Under the pieces are notes generated by a model. It was not told where the DNA came from and made no database searches. It saw nothing but the letters and a program-made list of their open reading frames with translations. From the NCBI GenBank assembly GCA_035447605.1, contig DAOTHJ010000001.1, positions 124,001 to 188,000 of the forward strand: a stretch of DNA of 64,000 nt. Direction: 5' to 3'. Position numbers and translations under genes: made by a program. Below are positions 43,393 to 53,122 of this stretch, in pieces. Positions within the stretch are counted from its first letter, which is position 1; each line of letters opens with the position of its first letter. Source of the DNA: UMGS1668 sp035447605 (GTDB taxonomy: Bacteria > Bacillota > Clostridia > Oscillospirales > Ruminococcaceae).

Positions 43393-44405
43393 GCGGTGAA
43401 CTTGAAAACAGCGGGAAAATTCTGATCTATCAGAACGAAAAAGGCGACACCAAAATTGATGTCTTCTTTGAAGAAGATACGGTGTGGATGACCCAGCGCA
43501 GCATCTGTGAGCTATATCAAGTCGCAAAATCTTCTGTTAGTGAACATATCAGCAACATATTTAAGGACGGAGAACTCGATGAGAGGTCAACTGTTCGGAA
43601 ATTCCGAACAGTTCAGCAAGAGGGATCCAGAAAGGTCGAACGGGAGAAGGACTTTTACAGCCTTGATATGATCCTGGCCGTCGGCTATCGCGTCCGCAGC
43701 AACGTCGGCATCCACTTTCGGCGCTGGGCCAGCGGTGTGCTGAAAGAGTACATGAAGAAGGGCTTCGTGCTGAACGATGAGCGGCTGCGCAATCCAAAGG
43801 AATTTGGCGCAGACTACTTCGACGAACTCCTTGAGCGCATCCGCGATATCCGAGCCAGCGAGAAAAGGCTTTATCAAAAGGTGAAGGACATCTATGCCCT
43901 TTCGGTTGACTACGACAGCAAAAGCGAAGCGGCACAGAACTTTTTCATGTCTGTGCAAAACAAACTGGAATACGCAGCCACCGGCCATACGGCGCCGGAG
44001 ATCATTGCCGCTCGTGCAAACGCGGCAAAAGACAATATGGGCCTTACTGCATTCAAGGGGGCTAAGGTTCGCCGCGGCGATGTGACGGTGGCTAAAAATT
44101 ACATGACGCAGGATGAAATCGGCACGCTGAATCTGATCGTCAACATGTATTTGGATTATGCCGAGCTTCAGGCAAAGAACCACCGCGAAATGCACATGGC
44201 TGACTGGGAAAACAAACTGGGCGATTTTCTCCGGTTCAATGGTCGGGAGGTTTTGCAGAATTTCGGTACGGTAAGACGCGAACTGGCGGAAAAACTGGCG
44301 TTGGAGCAATATGAAAAGTACGACGCGCACCGCAGAGAACTGGAAGCCGCGGATCTCGGAGAGCTGGAAACCGAAGTAAAGGCCATTGGCCCAGGTAAAA
44401 AGTAA
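43389..44405 (+). CDS. RhuM family protein
   Basis: A 338-residue protein of the RhuM (virulence protein) family: QNEKGDTKIDVFFEEDTVWM followed by a helix-turn-helix-like region (SICELYQVAKSSVSEHISNI), the central DFYSLDMILAVGYRVRSNVG motif and a helical C-terminus. RhuM genes are often inserted inside type I R-M operons; their function is unresolved, with toxin-like or regulatory roles suggested. ATG overlaps the hsdM stop, so it is made together with the methyltransferase. Confidence 0.85.
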   Translation: MSGELENSGKILIYQNEKGDTKIDVFFEEDTVWMTQRSICELYQVAKSSVSEHISNIFKDGELDERSTVRKFRTVQQEGSRKVEREKDFYSLDMILAVGYRVRSNVGIHFRRWASGVLKEYMKKGFVLNDERLRNPKEFGADYFDELLERIRDIRASEKRLYQKVKDIYALSVDYDSKSEAAQNFFMSVQNKLEYAATGHTAPEIIAARANAAKDNMGLTAFKGAKVRRGDVTVAKNYMTQDEIGTLNLIVNMYLDYAELQAKNHREMHMADWENKLGDFLRFNGREVLQNFGTVRRELAEKLALEQYEKYDAHRRELEAADLGELETEVKAIGPGKK

Positions 44406-44473
44406 TTGGCCTTATTTGTGGAGACTACAGCGCGATTTCATATTGAAATCAATCGCATTTAGGAGGTCACTTC

Positions 44474-45718
44474 ATGACCGAAGAGATAAAAAGCAGAATT
44501 GAACAGATCAAAGCCGGGCAGGTGCCGGAAGGATATAAGCAAGTCCATTCCGGTACGATACCGGTCGACTGGAACGAAGCAACGATTAGCAATATTGCTG
44601 ATGAGATCACTGACACGGCTGGTGAGGGTGAGTACGAAACCCTTAGCATATCTGCTGGAATAGGCTTTGTAAACCAGGCGCAAAAGTTCGGGCGGGAAAA
44701 GTCCGGTGCGCAGTATGCAAAGTACACAGTTCTTCACCGAGGGGATTTTTCCTATAACAAAGGCAATTCAAACCTGTATCCTCAAGGCTGTATTTATCGC
44801 CTCAACGATAGGAAAGAAGCGGCTGTACCGAATGTTTTTGAGAGCTTTCGGTTCACGGCGCAAGATGGGGATTACTACGAACAACTATTTGTCAATGGAT
44901 TCTTAAATAAGCAGCTCTATTCAAAAATCAACCACGGTGTTCGAGACGATGGCCTGCTGAATTTGACAGGGAGCGACTTTTATAGTTGCTGTTTGCCTGT
45001 TCCCCCATTGCCGGAGCAGAAGAAGATTGCTGAAATTCTGAGGCAGTGCGACAAGGTAATTGAACTAAAGCAATCCAAAATTGAAGAGCTGCAAGAGCTG
45101 AAAAAGACCTGCTTAAGCAAAATGTTCCCGAAAGAAGGGCATAACGTCCCGAAACTGCGCTTTCCCGGATTTACTGGAGTTTGGGAACAGCGTAAGCTGG
45201 GGGATTGTGTTGAATTTCTCGATACTCAGCGTAGGCCTTTGGAGGGAACAACCCGTGTTAAGGGCCCATATCCATATTATGGGGCGTCTGGTATTGTTGA
45301 TTATGTAGAAGGATTTTTGTTTGATGAGGAGCTTATTTTATTAAGCGAGGATGGAGCAAATATCACTGATAGAAATTACCCTGTAGCATTCCTGATTAAG
45401 GGAAAAAGCTGGGTAAATAATCACGCGCACGTCTTGAGAACAAAGAAATATTTTGAAAACAACTTTATTTGCAATTCGTTAGAAATGAAAAATTATACGA
45501 AATATAATACTGGAATGGCAATGCCAAAACTTAATCAAGAGATGTGCAGAAATATTCTGATCCCGTGCCCTCAATACAAGGAACAAATATTAATTGGTGA
45601 TTATTTCCGGGAACTCGACAACCTTATCACTCTTCATCAGCGTGAGTTAGAGGAAACCCAAAAATATAAAAAAGCCCTGATGCAGCTTTTGCTGATGGGC
45701 ATCGTAAGAGTAAAGTGA
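44474..45718 (+). CDS. hsdS: Type I restriction-modification specificity subunit
   Basis: A 414-residue HsdS with two target recognition domains (about 25-185 and 225-370), each followed by a conserved coiled coil (LPEQKKIAEILRQCDKVIEL and then KEQILIGDYFRELDNLITLH). It determines the bipartite DNA target. AGGAGG lies seven bases before ATG 44474. The second half is more AT-rich than the first, as expected for exchange of recognition domains between strains. Confidence 0.92.
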   Translation: MTEEIKSRIEQIKAGQVPEGYKQVHSGTIPVDWNEATISNIADEITDTAGEGEYETLSISAGIGFVNQAQKFGREKSGAQYAKYTVLHRGDFSYNKGNSNLYPQGCIYRLNDRKEAAVPNVFESFRFTAQDGDYYEQLFVNGFLNKQLYSKINHGVRDDGLLNLTGSDFYSCCLPVPPLPEQKKIAEILRQCDKVIELKQSKIEELQELKKTCLSKMFPKEGHNVPKLRFPGFTGVWEQRKLGDCVEFLDTQRRPLEGTTRVKGPYPYYGASGIVDYVEGFLFDEELILLSEDGANITDRNYPVAFLIKGKSWVNNHAHVLRTKKYFENNFICNSLEMKNYTKYNTGMAMPKLNQEMCRNILIPCPQYKEQILIGDYFRELDNLITLHQRELEETQKYKKALMQLLLMGIVRVK

Positions 45719-45732
45719 AAGGAAGAAGTTAT

Positions 45733-45969
45733 ATGGCAAATAAGAGTATTCATATCGTTCCCAACAACGACCGTGGTGGTTGGAATGTTCAAAAGAGCGG
45801 CGCGCAGCGCGCCAGCGTCCATACCGAAACAAAGGCTGAAGCAGTTAAGATGGGGCGCGTGATCAGCCAGCGCTCCGGGAGCGAGCTTGTAATTCACGGT
45901 ACCGATGGAAAAATTCAGCGGTCGGACAGCCATGGTCATGATCCCTGCCCGCCGAAAGATCAGAAATGA
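45733..45969 (+). CDS. DUF2188 domain protein
   Basis: A 78-residue protein with the DUF2188 pattern: IHIVPNNDRGGWNVQKSGAQ, TKAEAVKMGRVISQ, ELVIHGTDGKIQRSDSHGHD. Function is unknown; members often sit beside R-M and other defence genes. It is 14 bases downstream of hsdS in the same operon. Confidence 0.8.
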   Translation: MANKSIHIVPNNDRGGWNVQKSGAQRASVHTETKAEAVKMGRVISQRSGSELVIHGTDGKIQRSDSHGHDPCPPKDQK

Positions 45970-45982
45970 CGGAGGCGCAGAC

Positions 45983-46837
45983 GTGAAAAAACAAAAACCG
46001 GTTGTGGCACTGATGTATGACTTTGATAAAACTCTCTGCACCAAAGACATGCAGGAATACACTTTTATCCCCAATGTGGGTATGACTGCGACAGAGTTCT
46101 GGACTAAATCTAATTCTCTTGCAAAAGGCAAAAAGATGGACGGTATACTTGCCTATATGTATGTAATGCTTCAGCAAGCTCATGCGGCGGGGCGGGGCGT
46201 TCAGAGAGAAGAATTTGTAAAACTCGGAAAAGACCTTGAGTTTTATCCTGGAGTCGAAGATTGGTTTGGCAGAATCAATCAGATTGGCGACGATCTCGGG
46301 GTGAAGGTGGAACATTTTATTATTTCATCCGGTCTCCATGAAATCATCGAGGGATCGAGCATCAACAAATACTTTCAGGACGTTTTTGCCTGCGAATTTC
46401 TGTATGACGAGAATAATGTCGCCTGCTGGCCGAAAAACGCGGTAAATTATACTACTAAAACCCAATTCCTGTTTCGCATTAACAAGGGGATTTTGGACAT
46501 TTCCAATGATGAAGATCTGAACAAATACACGCCAGAGGATGACAGACCTGTACCATTCAGAAATATGATCTACATAGGCGATGGATTGACCGATGTGCCG
46601 TGTATGAAACTTGTAAAAGCAAACGGCGGCTATTCGATTGCAGTATATCAGAAAGGTAAAAAACGCAAGGTTGAAGATTTGATCGCACACATGCGAGTGG
46701 ATTTCATTTCTTTGGCCGACTACTCTGAGGGCGGGGATCTTGACACGATAGTCAGGGATATTATCTGCAAGATGGCAATGGTTGACTCGCTGAAAAGCAG
46801 AACAAAAGCCCTAATTAAAGCAATTCCGACGAAGTAA
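45983..46837 (+). CDS. HAD-superfamily phosphatase-like protein
   Basis: A 284-residue haloacid dehalogenase fold protein. Motif I is MYDFDKTLCTKD (nucleophile Asp plus Asp), motif II lies in HFIISSGLHEII, and motif IV in YIGDGLTDVPC. The substrate is unknown. GTG at 45983 has GGAGG seven bases upstream. Its place between hsdS and hsdR in one operon suggests a role linked to the island, such as nucleotide or nucleic acid end processing (inference). Confidence 0.8.
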   Translation: MKKQKPVVALMYDFDKTLCTKDMQEYTFIPNVGMTATEFWTKSNSLAKGKKMDGILAYMYVMLQQAHAAGRGVQREEFVKLGKDLEFYPGVEDWFGRINQIGDDLGVKVEHFIISSGLHEIIEGSSINKYFQDVFACEFLYDENNVACWPKNAVNYTTKTQFLFRINKGILDISNDEDLNKYTPEDDRPVPFRNMIYIGDGLTDVPCMKLVKANGGYSIAVYQKGKKRKVEDLIAHMRVDFISLADYSEGGDLDTIVRDIICKMAMVDSLKSRTKALIKAIPTK

Positions 46838-46849
46838 GGTGTGAGGATT

Positions 46850-49800
46850 ATGCCAAACCATACGATATTTAACGAACGCCCGGAGTCACAGGATCGGGCG
46901 CTGAAGGTCATCGAAAAGCTGGGATATACGATTGTCCCCCGCAGCGAGGCAGAGGAAAAGCGCGGCTCCCGACGCGCGGTATTGTTTGAAAAGGAACTGC
47001 AGACGTATCTGAGCCGCCAAACCTATCCCTATAACGGAGAGCGGCGCTTCTTCTCCGGTGGCTCCATTGCCGCGGCTGTTCGCGCGGTGGACCTGCAGAG
47101 TGCCGCCGGGTTGTATGCTGCCAATAAAGAATGCTACGATCTTCTCTGCTCCGGCAAGAGTCTGGAAGAAACGCTTCCGGACGGCACCCGGCAATCGTTT
47201 GATATCAGCTTCATTGACTTTGAACACCCAGAGAATAACATTCTTCAGGTGACAGACGAATTTGAAGTGGAACGTCCGAACGGGAAGTTTGCCCGTCCGG
47301 ATCTTGTTGTTTTGGTGAACGGTATTCCTCTTGTTGTGATAGAGTGCAAAAAGTCCAGTGTGGATGTCATGGAAGGCGTCGCACAGAACATCCGCAACTG
47401 GGGCAACGATTATATTCCCCAGCTTTTCCAGTATTCGCAGCTCGTCATAGCCGTCAACCCGGACAAGGTCCTTTACGGAACCTGCGGCACCGCATCCAAA
47501 TACTTTGTTTCCTGGCACGAAGATGACAAGGAGTGGCTGGACGGCTGGTGCCGGAAATGCTCGCCGGATGGAAGCATTAAGGAACAGGACCGCGCCCTGA
47601 TTTCGCTGCTGCACCCGGAGCGTCTGCTGGACATCATTCGCAATTTCATTATTTATGATAACAATGTCAAGAAGATTGCCCGTTACAAGCAGTATTTTGC
47701 GGTGAAAAAGTGCATGAACCGCATTCTCCTGAAAGATGGTGCAAACACGCGTAACGGCGTTGTCTGGCATACCCAGGGCAGCGGTAAAACGCTGACCATG
47801 ATCATGCTGACCAAGATGATTTTGCGCGAGAGTATGAAGCCGGGCAGCACCATCAAGCGGCCGCGCTTTATCATGGTCACCGACCGCATCAATCTGGACA
47901 AGCAAATCCGCGACAACTTTATCTACACGCAGATGAGTCCCCACCGGGCGAAGACCGGCAAGGGTCTGATCGAACTGCTGCAGGATGAAGGCAACACGGT
48001 TATCACCGCGCTTGTAAACAAGTTCGAGGCGGCGGTGAAGCAGGAATACTGCAATGAGAGCCCGAACATTTTCTTGTTTATTGATGAGGGACATCGGACC
48101 CAATACGGCCGGCTGAACATCTACATGACCAAGGTACTTCCCAACGCGGCAAAGATCGCGTTCACCGGCACCCCGCTGATCAAAAAGCCAAAGGAAAATG
48201 ATAAACGCGGTATCGAGAGCGCCAGAAACACTTATCTCAAATTCGGCCCGGAGATCGACCGCTATACGCTGCAGGACGCTATCGATGACAAGGTAACTGT
48301 TCCGCTGGTCTATGAGGGCCGAGTGGTGCCGCAAAAGGTGACCAGCGAGCAGATCAATGCGCACTTAAAGCACATTACGGTCGGCCTGACGGAGGAAGCG
48401 CGCAAAGATCTGGAAATGAAGTACAGCCGCTTTGTTGCGCTGGCACAGACTGAGCCGCGACTCAACATGATCGCTTTCGACCTGCATGAGCATTTTCTCA
48501 CCTATGTCAAGCCGAAACATTTCAAGGCAATGCTCACCTGCTCTTCCCGCGCAGCGGCAGTGCAGATGTTTTACAAACTGCGCGATCTCGGCGGTATTAC
48601 TCCGGCTGTTGTCATCACGCCGAACAGTGCCAAGGAAGGAGACGACGAGGAAAATACGCCGCAGTCGCAGAAAATCATCGGCGATTTCTTCAGAAAAGAA
48701 GTGGACCCGCTCTACAAGAACAACTATGACGCATATGAGGATTCCGTAACCGGCGCATTCGTTGACCCGGAAGGCGACATTGATCTTTTGATCGTCAAAG
48801 ACAAACTCCTGACCGGCTTTGACGCGCCTATTGCGGCCGTATTGTATGTGGACAAAAAATTGCAGGATCATACGCTTTTGCAGGCGATTGCGCGTGTCAA
48901 TCGTGTATATGAGAACAAGGACTTTGGCCTGATTGTAGACTACATCGGTATTTTCAAAAAGCTCAACACGGCACTTGACTTGTACAGTGATGTGCAGTCC
49001 GGAATGGACTCGTTCGACAAAGTTGATATTGAAAATGCAATTTCAACAGTTTCTGACGAAAAGACCAAACTGGATGAAGCGCATAAAGAGCTTTGGAAGA
49101 TTTTTGACGGAATCAGTAGGAACGAAACCTCTGCGGATATCTGGCAGGAACGACTGCGCGAATTCAAGGTTCGCAAGGATTTCTATGACAAACTGTCTTC
49201 CTTTGCCAAGCAGGTTGATTTTATGTTCTCCAGCTATGAATTGTATCAGGCAGTCGGGGACAAAAAGGCGGAGGAGTATCGGCGCGACTATCTGTTTTTC
49301 AAAAAGCTGAAAGACAGCGTTTCTCTTCGCTTTAATGACAGTGTAGATTTTTCAAAATATGAAGACGGAATCCGGCAACTTTTGAACACCTATGTAAATG
49401 CTGATGATGTTAAGACGGTCATTGAACCGCTGGACATTTCAAACAAGGCAAAAATGGAAGAGCAGTTGGCCCGACTGGGTTCCAATGAGGCAAAAGCCGA
49501 AGCGATTCAAACTCGACAGGTGGAAATCCTTGAAAGTCACAGATATGACGATCCCATTCAGTACATGACCTTTATGGAGCGGATCAACAAGACTATTCAG
49601 GATTATCTTGCAGAACGTGATAGTGAGAAATACCTGACTTCTATGGAGCGTATGGCCGAAGACTACCGTGCCGGAAGAAGTGCCGTCACCTATCCAGAAG
49701 TCATAATGGATGACGGTGATGCAAAAGCGTTCTATGGCGCTGTATGCAGCGGCGTAAAAAAGGCCATGGGAGAAATGAATGACAATGACGAAGAAAGCCT

Positions 49801-50008
49801 CGGCAATTTGGCGCTGAACATCAAAAATGTGGTTGCCTCCAACGCCAAACGAGACTGGAGAGATAATGTCATCGTCCATCGCAATATCAAAAAAGAACTG
49901 GATGATCTCCTGTTTGACTATTTGGAAGAACACAAATTAAACTGGACGCTGGATACCATCGATATCATTATTGATGAAATTATGATGGTGGCAAAAAAGG
50001 TATACTGA
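46850..50008 (+). CDS. hsdR: Type I restriction endonuclease subunit R
   Basis: A 1052-residue motor and nuclease subunit. The N-terminal PD-(D/E)xK nuclease has RPDLVVLVNGIPLVVIECKK. The superfamily 2 translocase has Walker A HTQGSGKTLTM, motif II FIDEGHRTQYG, motif III FTGTPLI, and late motifs DKLLTGFDAP and QAIARVNR. The C-terminal helical domain binds the methyltransferase. The N-terminus begins at ATG 46850 (a GTG nine bases upstream is possible). It appears intact, so the system is probably able to restrict. Confidence 0.94.
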   Translation: MPNHTIFNERPESQDRALKVIEKLGYTIVPRSEAEEKRGSRRAVLFEKELQTYLSRQTYPYNGERRFFSGGSIAAAVRAVDLQSAAGLYAANKECYDLLCSGKSLEETLPDGTRQSFDISFIDFEHPENNILQVTDEFEVERPNGKFARPDLVVLVNGIPLVVIECKKSSVDVMEGVAQNIRNWGNDYIPQLFQYSQLVIAVNPDKVLYGTCGTASKYFVSWHEDDKEWLDGWCRKCSPDGSIKEQDRALISLLHPERLLDIIRNFIIYDNNVKKIARYKQYFAVKKCMNRILLKDGANTRNGVVWHTQGSGKTLTMIMLTKMILRESMKPGSTIKRPRFIMVTDRINLDKQIRDNFIYTQMSPHRAKTGKGLIELLQDEGNTVITALVNKFEAAVKQEYCNESPNIFLFIDEGHRTQYGRLNIYMTKVLPNAAKIAFTGTPLIKKPKENDKRGIESARNTYLKFGPEIDRYTLQDAIDDKVTVPLVYEGRVVPQKVTSEQINAHLKHITVGLTEEARKDLEMKYSRFVALAQTEPRLNMIAFDLHEHFLTYVKPKHFKAMLTCSSRAAAVQMFYKLRDLGGITPAVVITPNSAKEGDDEENTPQSQKIIGDFFRKEVDPLYKNNYDAYEDSVTGAFVDPEGDIDLLIVKDKLLTGFDAPIAAVLYVDKKLQDHTLLQAIARVNRVYENKDFGLIVDYIGIFKKLNTALDLYSDVQSGMDSFDKVDIENAISTVSDEKTKLDEAHKELWKIFDGISRNETSADIWQERLREFKVRKDFYDKLSSFAKQVDFMFSSYELYQAVGDKKAEEYRRDYLFFKKLKDSVSLRFNDSVDFSKYEDGIRQLLNTYVNADDVKTVIEPLDISNKAKMEEQLARLGSNEAKAEAIQTRQVEILESHRYDDPIQYMTFMERINKTIQDYLAERDSEKYLTSMERMAEDYRAGRSAVTYPEVIMDDGDAKAFYGAVCSGVKKAMGEMNDNDEESLGNLALNIKNVVASNAKRDWRDNVIVHRNIKKELDDLLFDYLEEHKLNWTLDTIDIIIDEIMMVAKKVY

Positions 50009-50010
50009 CC

Positions 50011-50736
50011 ATGGAAATGATTGAAATTTTGTTGCCGTCATCACAAAAAAAGCTCTCCGTTTCCATTGATCGAAAGCGCATGAAAACCTGCAGGTTAAAA
50101 GTTTACCCGGACAAATCTGTGGTGATTGCTGTACCGCAAACTGCACCAACGGATTGGATTCTGGAATTTCTCGTTCAGAAAGCCGGATGGATAGAATCGA
50201 AGCTGGAGCGGTTTGCAAAGACATCTGGATATGCAGCTACGACCGAAATACGGAACGGACAATCCATTAAAATGCTGGGCGAAGATTTGATTTTTTCAGT
50301 ATCGTATGGCAACAAATCCCGAATCTACAAAGAAGGCAAAAAGCTATGTATCATATCTCTGGATATCAACAGCCAAGATAAGCTTTTGTCACAGTTTGAA
50401 AAGTGGTGGCGCAAAGAATCGCTTCATATTCTTCAATCAAAGGTAGATGAACTATACCCTATCATCGGGAAATACGGGATTGAAAAGCCGAGTATTGCGT
50501 TGCGAAAAATGAAAACCTTATGGGGCAGCTGTAGTGTAAACCGTAAGATGATTACATTCAATCAGTACTTAATAAAGGCAAAGCCTGCTTGCATTGAATA
50601 TGTAGTGCTGCATGAGCTCGTACATTTTCTTTATCCAAATCACAGCAAACAATTTTATGATTTTTTGAGTATCCAGATGCCAGATTGGAAAGAACGTAAA
50701 AAAAATCTCGATATGGAAGTCGTTCATGGACTATAA
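50011..50736 (+). CDS. YgjP-like zinc metalloprotease
   Basis: A 241-residue protein of the YgjP/WLM type: an N-terminal beta domain (DRKRMKTCRLKVYPDKSVVI), the WGSCS motif (TLWGSCSVNRKMITFNQYL) and the zinc site HELVHFLYPNHSKQF (HExxH plus a third His). Such genes commonly end type I R-M operons; their role is unknown. It starts two bases after hsdR. Confidence 0.87.
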   Translation: MEMIEILLPSSQKKLSVSIDRKRMKTCRLKVYPDKSVVIAVPQTAPTDWILEFLVQKAGWIESKLERFAKTSGYAATTEIRNGQSIKMLGEDLIFSVSYGNKSRIYKEGKKLCIISLDINSQDKLLSQFEKWWRKESLHILQSKVDELYPIIGKYGIEKPSIALRKMKTLWGSCSVNRKMITFNQYLIKAKPACIEYVVLHELVHFLYPNHSKQFYDFLSIQMPDWKERKKNLDMEVVHGL

Positions 50737-50965
50737 TTGCGCAAAGCAGGCGCAGCACGCTAACAATGTGTACAAGCGTCCGGAGGATGCGCAGCTGCAG
50801 GATAAAATCCTGCGATCAGAGGGGATTGGGGGGCGGCGCCCCCAACAAGCAAAATGCAAAGTGGGTACCGCTTTGCCCTGCTTGCTAAACTTGTATCGCA
50901 TTCTTCCGCATATCAGCGTTTTTGCTGGTTTTCGCTTTTTTTGCTTGTGAAAGGAGCTTTTACGG
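50737..50965 (+). other. Junction between R-M cargo and recombination module
   Basis: No convincing gene. It includes several palindromes (CAGGAT/ATCCTG at ~50798-50812, GGGGGGCGGCGCCCCC at ~50828, AAAG/CTTT at ~50859-50875) and a CAGC/GCTG hairpin with T-rich tail near 50922-50948 that could terminate the R-M operon. Confidence 0.4.
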
Positions 50966-51337
50966 ATGAAAGAGGTTGACAAGGACGACGAATATATCGC
51001 AGAGCTGGAAGCCGAGGAGCAGGACGCAAAAGTTTCCGGCGAGCAAAGCGACGCTAAAATCAGCGAATATGGCTTCCGCAATCCCGACCCGTATGCCAAG
51101 GTAAAGCCCAAGGCCGACAGCGAGGCAAAGCACAAGTTTACCCGTGATGCCGAAGGGCGGATCGTGGTCAAAAATCTGGCCGCTTACTGGCTGCCGGAAC
51201 TGAAACTTACCGAGGAAATCGGCGGGACGGAATACACGGTCACAGGAAGCTACGACGGTGATGAAACGCTGGATAAAAAGCTTGACCGTATTCTCAAAGA
51301 AAATCTCAAAGACGGTATCAGGGAGGACTCGGAATGA
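50966..51337 (+). CDS. TnpW-like small transposon protein
   Basis: A 123-residue acidic protein. The C-terminal third (LTEEIGGTEYTVTGSYDGDETLDKKLDRILKEN, quoted as its core EIGGTEYTVTGSYDG) resembles the TnpW proteins that accompany Tn4451-type serine recombinases. The N-terminal part is charged and probably disordered. The stop overlaps the recombinase start (ATGA), so both are translated together. It may act as a directionality or accessory factor (inference). Confidence 0.6.
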   Translation: MKEVDKDDEYIAELEAEEQDAKVSGEQSDAKISEYGFRNPDPYAKVKPKADSEAKHKFTRDAEGRIVVKNLAAYWLPELKLTEEIGGTEYTVTGSYDGDETLDKKLDRILKENLKDGIREDSE

Positions 51338-53043
51338 AGCAAGACGAGCCTCTTGATATAAAGACCAATCCTGTACTGACAGTTGCCCCGGACAAGGAGG
51401 ATAAAGATATGAGGGCAACAGAAAAAATCACAGCACTTTATTGCAGACTTTCTCAGGAGGACGAGCGGCTCGGCGAGTCGCTGTCCATCGAAAATCAAAA
51501 AATCATCCTTCAGGGTTATGCAAAAGAGCATCATTTCTCAAACACGGCATTCTTCGTGGACGACGGATACAGCGGCACCAATTTCAACCGGCCCGGTTTT
51601 CAGCAGATGCTTGATCTGATCGAGAACGACGAGGTTTCCACGGTGATCGTGAAAGACTTGTCGCGTTTTGGCCGCAACTCCGCCATGATCGGCATGTTCG
51701 TCAACGTGACCTTTGTGGAGCATGAGGTCCGATTCATTGCGATCAACGACAGCTTTGACACCATCGACCCCAACAGTGCCAACAATGATTTTGCCGGAAT
51801 CAAAAACTGGTTCAACGAGTTCTATGCCCGCGACACCAGCCGGAAAATCCGGGCTGTTACCAAGGCTAAGGGCGAACGCGGAGAACCGCTGACTACCAAC
51901 ATCCCTTACGGCTATACAAAGGACCCGGACAGCAAAACCGGCTGGATTATTGACCCTGCTGCCGCGGAAGTGGTGAAGCGAATTTTCAAGCTGTGTATGG
52001 AAGGCCGCGGGCCGATGCAGATCGCAAAGCAGCTGACGGCGGACAGCGTCCTGACGCCGACGGCGTACCGGCAGCAGGCTGGGCAAAGCACAACGCACCC
52101 TGTACCGGCAAATCCGTATCAATGGAACGAGAGTACAATTGTAAATTTGCTGGAACGGCAGGAATACACCGGCTGTACGGTCAACTTCAAGACCTACACC
52201 AATTCCATCTGGGATAAAAAGCAGCGCGAGAATCCGGCGGAAAAGCAAAAGGTATTTTACGGGACGCATCCCGCCATCATCGACGTGGAGGTCTTTGACA
52301 AGGTTCAGGAGATTCGCCGCCAGCGGCACCGCCGGACAAAGACCGGCAAATCAAGCCTGTTCTCCGGCCTGGTATACTGTGCCGACTGCCATGAGAAGAT
52401 GCGCTACTGCACCACCAGCTACTTTGAAAAGCGACAGGATCATTTCGTGTGTTCCAGCTACCGGAGCAATACCGGCACCTGTTCCGCACACTTCATCCGC
52501 GCCGTTATTTTGGAGGATATGGTCTGGACACACATGCGGGGCGTCATTGGGTATGTTCTTCGGTACGAAGATCACTTCCGCTCGGAAATGGAGCAGATAC
52601 TCCGTCTGGAGAGCGAAAGCGCCCTGAAAACCGGCAGGAAGGAACTCGCTGCCGCAGAGAAGCGGATCGGCGAACTCGACCGCCTTTTCATGAAGCTGTA
52701 CGAGGACAATGCCAGCGGCAAAATCAGCGACGAGCGATTCTCCACGATTAGCAAAAGCTATGAGGATGAGCAGCAGGAACTGAAGGAAAGAACGAAAAGT
52801 CTGCAGGAAACGATTGAAGTACAGAGCAAAAAGATAGATGACCTGAATCGGTTTGTTCAGCGGGTCAAGAAGTATTCGGAACTGGACAGCCTGACGCCCT
52901 ATGCGCTCCGCGAGCTTGTAAAGGCAATCTATGTAGAAGCGCCGGATAAAAGCAGCGGAAAGCGGCGTCAGGCAATCCACATCTCCTATGACCTTGTTGG
53001 GTACATTCCGCTGGATAAGCTCATGAAACAGGAAACGACATGA
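51334..53043 (+). CDS. Large serine recombinase (TnpX/TndX type)
   Basis: A 569-residue recombinase. The N-terminal resolvase domain has the catalytic Ser (residue 40) in YCRLSQEDERLG and the Arg-rich VKDLSRFGRNSAMIG. A recombinase domain follows (NIPYGYTKDP), then a zinc ribbon (CADCHEKMRYC ... CSSYRSNTGTC) and a coiled coil at ~430-510. Such enzymes excise and insert elements at short core dinucleotides. Two starts are plausible: ATG 51334 (GGAGG, overlapping the previous gene) and ATG 51409 (AAGGAGG); the latter still keeps the whole catalytic domain. Confidence 0.92.
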   Translation: MKQDEPLDIKTNPVLTVAPDKEDKDMRATEKITALYCRLSQEDERLGESLSIENQKIILQGYAKEHHFSNTAFFVDDGYSGTNFNRPGFQQMLDLIENDEVSTVIVKDLSRFGRNSAMIGMFVNVTFVEHEVRFIAINDSFDTIDPNSANNDFAGIKNWFNEFYARDTSRKIRAVTKAKGERGEPLTTNIPYGYTKDPDSKTGWIIDPAAAEVVKRIFKLCMEGRGPMQIAKQLTADSVLTPTAYRQQAGQSTTHPVPANPYQWNESTIVNLLERQEYTGCTVNFKTYTNSIWDKKQRENPAEKQKVFYGTHPAIIDVEVFDKVQEIRRQRHRRTKTGKSSLFSGLVYCADCHEKMRYCTTSYFEKRQDHFVCSSYRSNTGTCSAHFIRAVILEDMVWTHMRGVIGYVLRYEDHFRSEMEQILRLESESALKTGRKELAAAEKRIGELDRLFMKLYEDNASGKISDERFSTISKSYEDEQQELKERTKSLQETIEVQSKKIDDLNRFVQRVKKYSELDSLTPYALRELVKAIYVEAPDKSSGKRRQAIHISYDLVGYIPLDKLMKQETT

Positions 53044-53077
53044 CCCGAAGGCCATGCCGTTTCCTGTAAGATATTGA

Positions 53078-53122
53078 AATACTGTCTTATGACGCCCTCG
53101 CATTTGGAACAGAGGCTTTTTT
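53078..53122 (-). repeat. Right terminal inverted repeat of the island
   Basis: Inverted copy of the left end: read on the minus strand it gives AAAAAAGCCTCTGTTCC, twelve variable bases, then TCATAAGACAGTATT. It begins 34 bases after the recombinase stop and ends 10 bases before the ruvX stop codon. The island's right boundary therefore abuts the end of ruvX without breaking it. Confidence 0.75.

Noticed and set aside
50726..50950. A 74-codon frame after the YgjP-like gene
   Set aside because: It starts inside the YgjP gene in another frame with no ribosome site and runs through palindromic junction sequence; there is no recognisable domain.
40607..53072. The direct dodecamer TTCCTGTAAGAT as the integration target duplication
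   Set aside because: It is in direct orientation at both ends, but it lies inside the inverted repeats and would put part of the ends outside. The outer TC dinucleotide with palindromic arms fits a serine recombinase better.
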